This document shows, in pieces, positions 1 to 10,215 of a DNA stretch of 64,000 nucleotides (the first letter of the stretch is position 1; each line of letters begins with the position of its first letter). Both the position numbers and the translations under genes were made by a program. The notes beneath the pieces are model-generated. The model ran no database searches. It had not been told where the DNA came from and worked only from the letters and a program-made list of their open reading frames with translations. The DNA is taken from contig NC_061866.1 of the NCBI RefSeq assembly GCF_907164915.1, positions 41,294,320 through 41,358,319 of the forward strand, given 5' to 3'. Origin of the DNA: Impatiens glandulifera. Lineage: Eukaryota > Streptophyta > Magnoliopsida > Ericales > Balsaminaceae.

Positions 1-2
1 GC

Positions 3-2740
3 AAGGGCAACTGTGATGTTGCTTATACTATTAGTGGGTTTGCCATAGCCTTCCAAGTTTGGACATATTTGGTTATGAAGACATTTGTCCCCAAATTTGC
101 GGATATGATCGAGGAAAAACATATATGCCCAAGGATATTACTTTTTACAGCCTCCAGAAGCAACACCAACACTAGACAAGAGGTATCCAATGCCCTTTTC
201 AAATGCAATGTGTTTAACAAGATTCATGAGTCTGAGGAGGAGAAGAGGAACTATTGTGGGGAAGACTTTGAAGAAATGAGAGATTACATTTATGATGATT
301 TATTTGAAGTGGATGGTAGGAAGAGAAAGAATGAAGATGGCAGTACTCCCAAATCGACGCCCAAGAGGAGAAAACCAATTAAAATCACACTAGCCAAGAG
401 GACTGAGAAGTCATTTAGTGATGAATCTAGCCAAGACAGCTCTCGGTCTACTACTCGTGAATCTAGCCATTTCCCTTCAGCAACGAGTCCTCAAAAGAAA
501 GAAGACAGTTCTCCAACTAGCCAAGACAATCGGGTGACTAAAGCCCAGAATGATGACAAGTTTGATGAGCTGACAAGGGATGTGAAGGAGTTGACAAGGG
601 ATGTGAAGGAGCTGAAAACTGAAATGAAGGTAATGAAAGATAATCAACGGGTTATGTTCAATCACATAATCCAATTATTGGGTGAAATAAAACAACAAAA
701 AAAAGATGTTGCTGCTGATGATGATTTAGTGGAGAAGGATTTGGAGATGAACAAAGATGTTGCTGATGAGAATGATGATGTTGATCGGTTGAATGAGAAA
801 GAAGATGCTGCTGATATGAATGATGTTGTTGATCGGTTGAATGAGAAAGAAGATGTTGCTGATGGGTTGGATCTCAACAAAGAATCTGATGAGAATGATG
901 TTGCCGATGGGTTGGAGATGATAAAGAATGATGAACACAATGATGCTCATGATGTTGGGTTGGAGATCAACACAGAAGCTGTTGATGGTTTGGAGATCAA
1001 CCCAGAAGCTATTGTTGATGAAAACAAAGATTCTGCTGTTGTTGATGGTTTGGAGATCAACAAAGAAGCTGTTGTTGATGGTTTGGAGATCAAGAAAGAA
1101 GTTGTTGTTGATGATGATCAAAACAAAGATGATGCTTATGTTGATGGTTTGGAGATCAACAAAGAAGTTGTTGTTGATAATGATGAAAACAAAGATGATG
1201 CTGTTGTTGATGGTTTGGAGATCAACAAAGAAGCTGAGGAGAATGAAAACAAAGATGATGTTGATGTTGATCTTGTTGATAAGAATGCTGAGTTGGGAAA
1301 GAATGAATTGGCCACGAAGAAGAAGAGGAAGGTGGTTTTGACCAAAAATAGGTTGCAGCAGTTGGGCAAGAAAAGGAAGATGGATGAAGAGGCTGAGTTG
1401 GGAAAGAAGAAGGATGATGAGGCTGAGTTGGGAAAGAAGAAGGATGATGAGGCTGAGTTGGGAAAGAAGAAGGATGATGAGGCTGAGTTGGGAAAGAAGA
1501 AGGATGAAGAGGTTGAGTTGGGAAAGAAGAATGATGATGTATTGGTATTGACTCAAACAAGATTTCAGGGACAAAGTTTTCGGAGAAAGAAGAGGTCCAC
1601 ACAATTGGAGAACTACACAGATCCTAATGGAAAATCCTTTAAACTCATTGATCCAGTAACTGTCAATCCTCTTTTAGATTATGATAGTGAACTGTTGGAT
1701 GAGTTGAAACACTAGCTGAAGCTGGAGGATGAAGACAAGATAAATCTGGTTCATTTCTATGCTGGTCGAGATTTGTTTAACAAAATGTTGAGGCCACAGA
1801 ATTGGCTACATGATCACGTAAGTTTTTGTTGTTGAAACTGTTTTTTGGGTATTGTATTAACAGCAGGACAAAGAGAAATAGCAGGAATTGCATCTGTCGC
1901 AGGCGACAGTGCATCTGTCGCAGGCGACAGTGCATCTGTCGCAGGCGATTAAGTATTGTCGCCTGCGACAGATGCACCGTCGTCTGCGACAGATGCACCG
2001 TCGCCTGCGAAAGATGCAATTCTGTGCTTAATTCATTTGATGTTCTGTGCTTAATTCATTTGATGCTCTGTGCTTACTTCATTTTCTCGATTCTGTCGCA
2101 GGAGATAGATACAGTATGTTACATTCTTAAAAAAAGGGTTTCCAATTTCCCCAAGACTTATCAACCGATGGATTTCTCAATATGTGACTGTAATGTCTCT
2201 ACGAGGTTGTCGTTACGTTATTCAAAGTTCTCCAAAAATCCACAAACATACCAATTCGACGATGACTTGATGGAATATTTCAGGGGTGATAAAGGAAAAT
2301 TTATGACTTCTTGGATGATTGTAGATAAGGTATATTTCCCTATGAATCTGAATATGAAGCATTGGGTCCTGTGTGAGGTGCAACTACAAGATTGGTGCAT
2401 CAATGTTTATGACTGCGAACAAGGATTTATCAAAAAGAATCAGTATAACAAGTTCATGAAACCACTATGTGAAATGATTCCATATATGATTCTATTTGGA
2501 ACGACCGAGTTTGACAGGATCAAGTATCCTAAGTTCAGTTTGGAAGGAATGTCATATGTTGTAATACCACACCCAAGAGTCCCCAAGTGCACGAAGAGTG
2601 GAGACTGTGGTCTTTTTACAATCATGTATTTGGAGTACCTTACTGCCAAATTGGATATATCAACTGTGACAACAGAAAACATGGTTTTTTGGAGACAAAA
2701 ATTGGCAGTTAGGTTATTCCACCATATAATAGACCCATAG
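3..2740 (+). CDS. DUF1985 / Ulp1-like (peptidase C48) protein of MULE-1, one in-frame TAG
   Basis: The frame is open from the left window edge, so the start is missing. The first ~40 codons (…ISGFAIAFQVWTY…PRILLF) resemble the end of DUF1985, a domain typical of plant transposon-linked Ulp1 genes. A long polar linker follows: a coiled coil (ELTRDVKELTRDVKELK), repeated DGLEINKE units, a nuclear-localisation-like KKKRKV (~1317-1334) and five AELGKKKDDE-type repeats. Exon 1 ends at 1817 before GTAAGT. Intron 1818-2101 is phase 0, and exon 2 (2102-2740) joins as …WLHDH|EIDTV…. Exon 2 is a C48 cysteine-protease domain with the expected triad: His in MKHWVL, Asp in NVYDCE, Cys in KSGDCGLF. Family role: cleavage of SUMO or ubiquitin-like conjugates; the role in the transposon is unknown. 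A single in-frame TAG at 1713-1715 interrupts an otherwise open gene, so it is probably a recent pseudogene unless read through. Confidence 0.8.
1818..2101 (+). other. Intron of the Ulp1-like gene, containing motif array A
   Basis: Donor GTAAGT at 1818 and acceptor TCGCAG ending at 2101. Removing it joins two exons in frame and restores a normal Ulp1 domain start. The intron holds the first motif array (1890-2012). Its acceptor lies in a lone motif-like CTGTCGCAGG. Confidence 0.7.
1864..2012. repeat. Motif array A (CATCTGTCGCAGGCGAC), both orientations
   Basis: Three copies on the plus strand run head to tail from ~1890 and then switch to three inverted copies ending at ~2012, so the array can fold on itself. 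Bases 1864-1907, including the flank CAGGACAAAGAGAAATAGCA, reappear inverted at 2961-3003 with a one-base difference. Confidence 0.85.
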
Positions 2741-2903
2741 AAAATGGACATAATTTAGCTATGTATATTTTTGAATGTAAACCATATGTATTTTTGAATG
2801 TAATTTAGTTTGCAGTTGTATTATTTTGAATACAAATGGGTTATATAATGTAGTATAAATATAATGTAGTATATATATAATTAAGCACAAAACATAAATG
2901 AAA

Positions 2904-3031
2904 TGCATCTGTCGCCGGCGACGGTGCGACAGATGCATTGTCGTCTGCGACAGATTCACCGTCGCCTGCGACAGATGCATTCCTGCTATTTCTCTTTGTC
3001 CTGCGACAGATGCATTCCTGCATTCCTGCAA
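2904..3031. repeat. Motif array B, mostly inverted copies, 3' of the Ulp1 gene
   Basis: Copies of the same CTGTCGCAGGCGAC motif, mainly as reverse complement (GTCGCCTGCGACAGATGCAT), lie ~165 bp downstream of the Ulp1 stop. The flank CCTGCTATTTCTCTTTG occurs twice here (about 2982 and 3031). It is the inverted partner of the flank at 1864. Confidence 0.85.
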
Positions 3032-3085
3032 TCCTGCTATTTCTCTTTGACAACAGATGACAACACTTAACAACAGATGATCAAA

Positions 3086-3190
3086 ATACAAAAACAGTTT
3101 GATCAAAACCCTAAAACAGTTTGATCAAAACCCTAAAACAGTTTGATGTACATACAAAAACAGTTTGATCAAAATACTAAAACAGTTTCA
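3086..3190. repeat. 22-23 bp tandem repeat AACAGTTTGATCAAAACCCT
   Basis: About four and a half tandem copies lie between the two MULE-1 genes, just beyond the transposase stop. Two copies contain CCCTAAAAC, which looks like a telomere repeat by chance. Confidence 0.7.
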
Positions 3191-5755
3191 TGCCAAAGAT
3201 TGGGCACTTGATTGTGAAAGTTGTGTAGATTGGGCACTTGATTGTAAAGGTTTTGCAGTAGATGGTGCAGGCATCACTGCTGAGCATGTTGCTCTATTAT
3301 GACCTAGACCGCCACATGAGCCGCATCGTCTCCGTTCTTTACGAACCTCACCTTGTGATGGTCTACGTTTTGTTGTTGGTCGTCCTTTCTTAATCTTCAC
3401 GGGGGGTTTAGGCAGACTCATTTCTTGATATGTTCGGGAATGTCCCAAGCTTCATTATGATGAAAAACTGGATAACATGTCTCCGCATAAGCCATGCACC
3501 ACGATTCAGTTGAGTAAAACCTGAAAAATTATACAGTGATAACATAAATTGAACATAACATAAATTTAACATAACATAAATTGAACATAACTTATGGAAC
3601 ATAAATTCTCTAACCTTGCGCACAACTCATATGGAACCGATTTCCGGAAACGGGCAGCAGTCAGGGCATGCGTACAAGGAAGACCGGATACATCAAATAC
3701 CCTACAAGTACAAGTTCGACCTTTGAAGTCAACTTGAAAATCAAATTCACCGTCATGCACATGGAACTGAAATCGATTAAGTGGATAAACGCTGTAGAAT
3801 CTAGCATTTTCGCCTTCCTCACGTAATAACTTTTCATAATATGGAGATAAATGTTCGTTGTGGTTGGTTGATTTTTCTCTTCTATGATAAAACCAATCTT
3901 GTATTGTGAATCTTAAATAGTCGGCTAATGTTGTTATGGGATATTTTCTAGCTTCTCTGCACTGACTATTAAAACTCTCAGCGTAATTACTTGTCATTTG
4001 ATTGTATCGCGAACCGGGGAAAAAAGCACGACTCCATCTCTCCACTCCAATTTGTTCCAAATATTGAGCAATCATAGGGTCTTTAGTTCTGATCTTGTCA
4101 AAATGCTTCTGAAACATGGACTCGGTGTATGCGCGAGAAGCCAAATCAAACTCAACATGGCAGTTATCCGTTTTAAATTTGGCCACTATATTCATTTTGA
4201 TGTGGTATGTGCATGCACTGTGATGTGCTTTTGGAAAAACCGCGGACAAGGCGTTGGCAATACTTGGGTGTCTATCGGATATGAAGATGAGATTCGGGAC
4301 TGATCCAATTGTCAACCTTAGTTGTTGCATGAAATATGTCCAAGAGTTATTATTCTCTAAATCAACGACACCAAAAGCAACGGGATATAGTTGCTCGTTC
4401 GCATCCAATGCTATCGCAACCAGTAGTTGACCTCTAACTTTGTGCTTAAGGAAGCTGGCATCGATGCACAATACAGGACGACAACATCCTATGAAACCCC
4501 TAATTGAAACCCCTAGAGACATGAACATATACCTGAAGTGTCCTTCCTCATCCGTCTGGATGTCAGTTATGGTACCTGGGTTCTTCTTATGCAACATGAA
4601 CAGGTAGGATGGCAATTCACCATAGGAATCCTCCACAGTTCCTCGCACCGCCATTAAGGCATTTTCCCTTGACCTCCAAGCCTTATTATATGTCAAAGTT
4701 AACCCATAACTTGTATGCATGTCTTTCATTATTTTTTTAGGTATGTGGTCATGGTGATGGTCCATGTATTTACGTTTGATACACTCCGCAATTACCCATG
4801 ATGGTGCTTGCCTCACATTGTCTTGTCTCGTCAAAATTGAGCATGTGTGTTCTTTTACAAATTTTCTGATCTCAAACATCTCCGAGAATTTTCCTTTCTT
4901 AGCACGCAATTTCCACTTGCAGTTCTCAGCCATACATTTTACAAACCAAAGATTTTTTATTGACTTCACCACTTTAAGGACAAAATGATTAGACATCGCA
5001 TGTCTATGCAACCTCAATTGTATTTCTTTTTTGTTATCAAAAAACGTACCCACTTCCAATGAATTTTCAATTAATGGAGCAGGTGTTTCGATCTCGAGTG
5101 GTTCATATGAGAAGTAGTGCTTGGTTCCCTCAGTATGGCTGAATGTTTTCCTAACATGGGAAGTGCTTGGTTGACTTGGGAAGACATTTTCCTGCTCAAA
5201 AACATCTTGCTCCTCACATACATCTCTCTGCTCAAAAACATATTGCTGCTCAAATATATCTCGCTACTCAAACACATCTTGCTGCTCAAATACATCTTGT
5301 TGCCTTGGGAATACATCTTGCTGCTCAAATACATCGCGCTTCTCACATACATCTCGCTGCCTTGGTAAGATATCTTGCTGCTCAAATATGTCATTTTCTG
5401 GTCTTTCACTTTGTTGAGTTGAAGGTATTGACTTCTCTACTAAGGAGACACATAGCGGGGCGCGATGATTGGGCAGTGAAGATGAGAGTTCTTGTAAATA
5501 GAACGCCACATCGCTATCTCCAATGATTGTTGCAGGAGGAGAATTCATCATTAACATATTATACTTTACCTTGAACACTAAGTCATATCTTAGTTTGTCC
5601 ACACCAATAGAATTATAGACAATTGAAGCTAACTCTTCATATGTAGCATTTCGGGGTACATTCACACCACGACACGAACTTGAGACAAAAGAACTAACCC
5701 CGCAATCATCAGTTTTCCAGTCTCCATCAAAGAGGAGAAAAACACCAACATTCAT
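3188..5755 (-). pseudogene. mudrA-type MULE transposase of MULE-1 (one TAG, one 1-bp frameshift)
   Basis: Exon A runs 5755 to 3615 and exon B 3520 to ~3188. The intron 3521-3614 joins codons normally (…ELCA-R-FYSTES). In order: a PB1-like N-terminal domain, a repetitive EQQD/DVFEQ linker, a MuDR N-terminal DNA-binding region, the MULE DDE domain (Asp in CIDASFLK and FISDRHPS, a Glu candidate in NYAESFN), a SWIM zinc finger (CTCRVFDVSGLPCTHAL), and a CCHC knuckle in exon B (CGSCGGLGHNRATC). ATG 5755 lies just after an apparent splice acceptor, so a 5' exon may exist. Two lesions: a TAG at 5264-5266 that matches CAG in neighbouring repeats, and loss of one A near 3446 that shifts the knuckle out of frame. 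The element was probably autonomous until recently. Confidence 0.85.
5160..5400 (-). repeat. Coding minisatellite in the transposase linker
   Basis: Imperfect 15/30-bp repeats encode alternating DVFEQQ, DVFPRQ and DVCE units between the N-terminal domain and the DNA-binding region. Length variation here would be tolerated by a flexible linker. The TAG at 5264 lies within this repeat. Confidence 0.7.
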
Positions 5756-5842
5756 GTGATCTGCAATTGATAAAAATTCACAGAAGTCAGTGACAGTGAC
5801 CAGTCAGTGTTAATTGCAAGGAGGAAAATGCAAGGAGGAAAA

Positions 5843-6045
5843 TGCATCTGTCGCAGGCGACGATGCATCTGTCGCAGGCGACGATGCATCTGTCGCAGGC
5901 GACGATGCATCTGTCGCAGGCGGGAGATGCATCTGTCGCAGGCGGGAGATGCATCTGTCGCAGGCGGGAGAAGCATCTGTCGCATGCGGGAAATGCATCG
6001 TCGCCTGCGACAGATGTATTTCCCGCCTACGACAGATGCACTATC
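5843..6045. repeat. Motif array C upstream of the MULE-1 transposase
   Basis: Seven plus-strand copies of GCATCTGTCGCAGGCG with GAC or GGGA spacers (~21 bp period) are followed by two to three inverted copies. The array lies 90-290 bp upstream of transposase ATG 5755, in a probable leader intron: an acceptor TCAATTGCAG precedes the ATG. The motif matches arrays A and B. A transposase-binding or methylation-sensitive regulatory role is inference. Confidence 0.85.
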
Positions 6046-6189
6046 GCCTTCATCACCTTCGTCGGATGTATATTTCACTGTAAAACAAATCAGCCAAGCT
6101 CTAAAACCATTATTCCATGACCTAACCTACATCCTAGACTCTAAACGACGAAACCCTAAACATTCATCCATTTCCGCGATAAAACGACG

Positions 6190-6370
6190 AAGGTAGCGTC
6201 TAACCTGAATGTTGAAGACGTTCCAGTTTTGTTGATGAATGACGTTGATGATGAAGGAAGGACCCCGTTGATGATGAAGGAAGGACCCCGTTGATGATGA
6301 AGGAAGCGTTGATGATGAAGAACGTTGATGAGAATGGGGAAAGTTGATGAAGGAAGGACGGTTGGTGGAG
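6190..6370. repeat. GTTGATGATGAAGGAAGGAC minisatellite in the MULE-1 leader
   Basis: Three to four copies of a ~24 bp unit plus degenerate copies lie near the presumed right end. The open frames across it are low-complexity and I do not call them genes. Confidence 0.65.
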
Positions 6371-6668
6371 AGGAGGGAAATGGCGGACAAGAAACTGAAA
6401 GGCACTGACATTTCAATTTTATTTTATTTTTAATTAAAGGGCAAAAGTGACTTTTTGCCTTGGCAAAAGGTTAAAAATGAAAAAATTATAAATGGTATGC
6501 TATAAGTGGTAATAACTCTCTTATGAGGGTTATTCCATCAAATTTCCCCTTAATTTCCCCCTCCCCACAAAATTAAGAAAAACATATATTAGACTTTATT
6601 AATAGGTCAAATTTAAAAAATAACTCTTGATAATATTTGTAAAAATGATATTTTGGTATGTGAAATGT

Positions 6669-7000
6669 TCATATATACATATAATATATATATATACATA
6701 TAATGCTGCTTAATTTTTAAAGTTTTCAGATTGTCGGGTCGAGAGTTTTGGTTAATTTGGATATTTATGTGAGAGAAAATGGATATTTAGGTCGGATTGT
6801 GGGTTGACCCGCCCATAAACTTAAAACGGTTAAAAATAAAATTAAAAATGTTATTTGAATGTTTTGAACTTGCAACCTAACAAAACAAGTACAACTCTTT
6901 AACCAACCAGGCTAATAACACTTTATATTTAAGATTCAACACCAAATTTGATAAATGCGAGACATTTTAACAATTAAAGTTCAACTTTTTAACTAACTAA
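6669..7000 (+). mobile_element. 3'-truncated Helitron fragment
   Basis: The sequence from 6710 (CTTAATTTTTAAAG…ATTGTCGGGTCGAGAG) is about 80-90% alike to the 5' third of the Helitron that follows. The fragment ends where the second element begins, at an A|T junction. Confidence 0.5.
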
Positions 7001-7604
7001 TCTATATATATAATAATGTTTAATTTTTAAAGTGTCCGGATTGTCGGGTCGAGAGCTATGGTTAATTTGGATATTTATGGAAGAGTAAATAGATATTTGG
7101 ATCGGATTGTGGGTTGACCTGCCCATAAACATAAAACGGTTAAAAATAAAATTAAAATTTTCTATTTGTATGTTTTGAACTTGCAACCTAACAAAACAAG
7201 TACAACCTTTAACCAAGTGTGATTGAGATGTAGTTTGCCGAGGGATAATAGACTGGTATCATTTGATAATGGTTAAACAAATATGAATCAAATATTTGAT
7301 TGACCAAAGTGTGAGGTCACGATACTAATTATTAAAAAATATGAATCAAATATTTGATTGACAAATTGAAAGTGTAAAGTTACGAGATGAGAGATTTATT
7401 CGGAAAAAATATGTGATGAAAATGTGAGAAAATAAGTTGTTTTATTGAAGTGAATAAAATGTGGCACGAGAGCGTTATATTTTTTATTTTAATATATTAT
7501 TCGTGATTTATTAAGAATTTTAAACATTGAATAGATATTATTATAATTTTTTATTTGTTTTGTTTTTATTTTTATCTGTGTGCATCGCACAGAATTTTTT
7601 CTAG
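7001..7604 (+). mobile_element. Small non-autonomous Helitron
   Basis: It begins with TC (TCTATATATATAATAATG) and ends in a stem-loop TCTGTG-TGCATCG-CACAGA followed after seven bases by CTAG. The base before is A and the base after is T, as for Helitron insertion. There is no coding capacity and no terminal inverted repeat. Together these match the Helitron structural definition; 5' ends are less diagnostic than 3' ends. Confidence 0.7.
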
Positions 7605-7769
7605 TTATCTTTAATGGGCCTTATACCTCCAATCTCGGGAATCCCCATTCTTTCGGTTTGTTTCTCCTTCCCTCTACTTAAAAATCATAAACTCTCCAAC
7701 TCAACATCAGCACCACGCATCTCTTTCTTTAAACATTAATCCCTCTTCCTTATCCCCATGACTCTCCAA

Positions 7770-7860
7770 CTTCGTGATGCGATTTGTATAGTTCGTGATG
7801 CGATTTGTATAGTTCGTGATGCGATTTGTATAGTTCGTGATGCGATTTGTGTAGTTCATC
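7770..7860. repeat. 21-bp tandem repeat TTCGTGATGCGATTTGTATAG
   Basis: Four near-perfect head-to-tail copies are followed by a diverged, partly inverted copy. This is the simplest block of the MULE-3 motif. Confidence 0.85.
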
Positions 7861-7879
7861 ACGCGATTTGATTTGTATA

Positions 7880-8715
7880 GTTCGTTCGCGTGACGCGTAT
7901 TGTAGAAAATGGGAGACGGTATTCTTGATGAATACTTTGAACCAGATGGGAAAGAGAAAGCATGAAGATGTGTACTTCCTCCTAAGGTTTGAGAGGAACT
8001 ACATCTTCATTCATGCTTTCTCTTCCACCCATCTAGTTCAAAGTATTCGTCATAAATTTTTCATCTCATTTCTACAATACACGTCACACGAAATATATAG
8101 TTCGTGATGCGAATTGTATAGTTCACGTGACGCGTATTGTAGAAATGAGAGATGGTATTTTTGATGAATACTTTGAACCAGATAAGAAAGAGAAAACATG
8201 AAGATGTGTACTTCCTCCTAAGATTTGGGAGAAACTATATCTTCATTCATTCTTTCTCTTCCACCCATCTAGTTCAAAGTATTCATCATAAATATTGCCT
8301 ATCATTTCTATAATTCGCGTCATTAACGCGTCACGCAAAATGTATAGTTCGTGACGCGAATTGTATAGTTCGCGTGACGCGTATTGTAAAAATGGGAGAC
8401 ATGTTTTTGATATATTTTTGAACTAGATGGGTGGAAGAGAAAGCATGAAGATGTGTACTAGGTTTGGGAGGAAGTACACATCTTCATGCTTTCTCTTCGT
8501 GTCATCTAGTTCAAAAATGTATCATAAACATTTTCTCTCATTTCTACAATACGCGTCACGCGAAATATATAGTTTCTGACGTGAATTGTATAGTTCGCGT
8601 GACGTGTATTGTAAAAATGGGAGGCATGTTTTTTATATATTTTTTGAACTAGATGAGTGGAAGAAAAGGCATGAAGATGTGTACTTTCTCTTAAGGTTTG
8701 AGCTATACAATCAAC
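7880..8715. repeat. Tandem series of ~240-bp palindromes in MULE-3
   Basis: Three complete inverted-repeat units and one half unit follow each other with starts about 239, 245 and 223 bp apart (near 7894, 8133, 8378, 8601). Each reads motif GTGACGCGTATTGTA, then a ~90 bp arm ending near TGTACTTCCTCCTAAG, then the same arm inverted back to the motif. The last half unit runs into the transposase relic. Confidence 0.8.
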
Positions 8716-9370
8716 TGACAAGCAATTACGTCAAGAGTTTTAATAGACAAAATAGAAATGCTAGAAAATATCTCATAACAACATTAACTAACTATTTAAG
8801 ATTCACAATACAATAATGATTTTATAATATAATAGAAAAATCGTTCAATCACTCAAAACATTTATCTCAAGATTATAAAAAGTTCCTACATGAGAAAGTC
8901 GAGAAAGTCAGATTCTATAGCGTCCATCCGCTTGACCGATTCCAGTTTTATGTGCATAACGGTGAATCTAATTTTAAAGTTGACTTCAAAGTCATGACTT
9001 GTAGTTATAGGGTATTTGATGTATTCGGTCTTCTTTGTACGCATGCCCTAGATGTTGCCCGTAACCGGAAATTGGATGCGTGACTTCTGCTCAAGGTAAC
9101 GATTTGTTCACATGTTGAATCTAACCTATTGTATAATTCGTGACGTGAATTGTATAATTCGTATGCGAAATGTATAATTCGTGACGCAAATTGTATAATG
9201 TGTGACGCGAATTTGCTCACATGTTGAATCTAACTAATTTCTCACATGTTCAATCGTTATCTTTTTCAAGTATTACTTAATTGAATTGTGGTTGATTGTA
9301 TATGCAGAGACATGTTATCTAGTTTATAATGAAGACGCTTGAGATATTTCCGAAAATATCAAGCAACGAG
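8696..9370 (+). pseudogene. C-terminal relic of a MULE transposase (MULE-3)
   Basis: Conceptual translation gives pieces matching the other two transposases in this window: YNQLTSNY…SFN, RKYLITTLTNYLRFTIQ, DRFQFYVHN, then a degenerate SWIM finger in which the first Cys pair reads CSYRVFDV, followed by LLCTHAL. A conserved intron position remains (donor ~9094, acceptor ~9278). Several stops break it, so it is non-functional. The remaining tail, up to the degenerate zinc-knuckle region, resumes at ~10215 after an inserted repeat. Confidence 0.75.
9120..9225. repeat. MULE-3 motif repeats in the transposase intron
   Basis: Four copies of TATAATTCGTGACGCGAATTG-type sequence sit in the intron of the transposase relic, as the Ulp1 intron of MULE-1 holds its own motif. 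Confidence 0.6.
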
Positions 9371-9384
9371 TGTGCCTAAAACCA

Positions 9385-10215
9385 TAGTTTTAAAATACGC
9401 GGTCCGACTGGCGGTCTAACCGGTTCGACCGCAAAACGGTTGAATGGGCGGTCCGACTTTTACCTTCAATACGGTTACCTTTCGAGTCGGTCGACCGAAC
9501 GGTTCAACTGGAATTCCGAGCTAGAAATTTCTGCTTCAAAAGGTTACCCATTATTCTAATGGATATGTGAGAAGACCTCATATCGTTTCCACATTAAGAA
9601 GATTGGATTTGTTTAATATTCAAGGTTAGTCTTTTCACCTCTGTCTTCTTCTCTGTCATCGACAAACACTCTATTGTTCAGCACAGACTCAACTTTCAGG
9701 ACTGTTTGGTATGTGGAATCTACTTAGATAGACACTCTAATCGTCTTGAAAAGAATTTGTACTGCGATCGGATCGATGTTCTGGAAGACGACGGTGACGA
9801 ACGTCTTTATAGTTTCTGATGACTCGTATTGCTTTTTTTTTCTCTATTTTCAGTTAAAATTGGAGATCGATAATTTTAGAGGATTGACGAGATTTCTCCA
9901 TTTTTTGTAGCCTGATGAGGTTCAATTGAAGGAGAGTGAGAGATAAAGAGAGGAGGAGAAGAAGAAGGAAGGCGTTGTCCGATGTCTAGCTTATTGAAGG
10001 TTAAAACTAACCATGGTTAAGTTAAGACAGAAAAGGAGGAAAGGTCTCAGTAATAGTTATTTATTACTTTAAAATAATCATTTTTATTTATTAATTTGAC
10101 ATGTATAAAAAATAAATTTCGGTCCAGCTAGTGGTTCAATCAGTTGGACCGATCAGACCGAAATTCACCTAAAAATACGGGTTGATCGATGACCAGAACA
10201 GTTTTTAGAACAATG
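9385..10215. mobile_element. Inverted-repeat element (CGGTCCGAC…) inserted in MULE-3
   Basis: The left edge has repeated CGGTCCGACTGGCGGTCTAA sequence. The right edge has the inverted counterpart (GGTTCAATCAGTTGGACCGA…CAGACCGAAATT). The interior has no ORF. It splits the MULE-3 transposase tail between its SWIM and knuckle parts. The superfamily is unassigned and no clean target duplication was found. Confidence 0.5.

Larger units (their letters stand above)
1..6560. mobile_element. MULE-1: Ulp1-carrying Mutator-like element (left end outside window)
   Basis: This stretch holds a mudrA-type transposase on the minus strand and a DUF1985/Ulp1-protease gene on the plus strand, converging near 2.7-3.2 kb. 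Plant MULEs that carry Ulp1-like genes are an established class. Three arrays of one CpG-rich motif (core CATCTGTCGCAGGCGAC) lie in the Ulp1 intron, between the two genes and upstream of the transposase start. The left terminus is beyond the window. The right boundary is a guess, placed where motif-bearing sequence gives way to AT-rich DNA, so terminal repeats and target duplication could not be checked. Confidence 0.75.

Noticed and set aside
928..1341. Plus-strand alternative frame rich in Met, Leu and Trp
   Set aside because: Frame-shifted reading of the DGLEINKE repeats.
726..1604. Long minus-strand frame opposite the Ulp1 linker
   Set aside because: It is the antisense shadow of low-complexity coding repeats, with no domain and very biased composition.
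3086..3190. Telomere-like CCCTAAA copies
   Set aside because: Only two per array within an unrelated 22-23 bp unit; not a telomeric tract.
5843..6045. CRISPR-like look of motif array C
   Set aside because: Units are contiguous with 3-4 base spacers, mixed orientation, and the DNA is plant nuclear.
5807..6196. Several overlapping Cys-rich open frames on both strands
   Set aside because: They are readings of motif array C; repeats without stops give open frames by chance.
6127..6416. Two minus-strand frames rich in Ser and Pro
   Set aside because: They read through a minisatellite in the element leader with no family resemblance.
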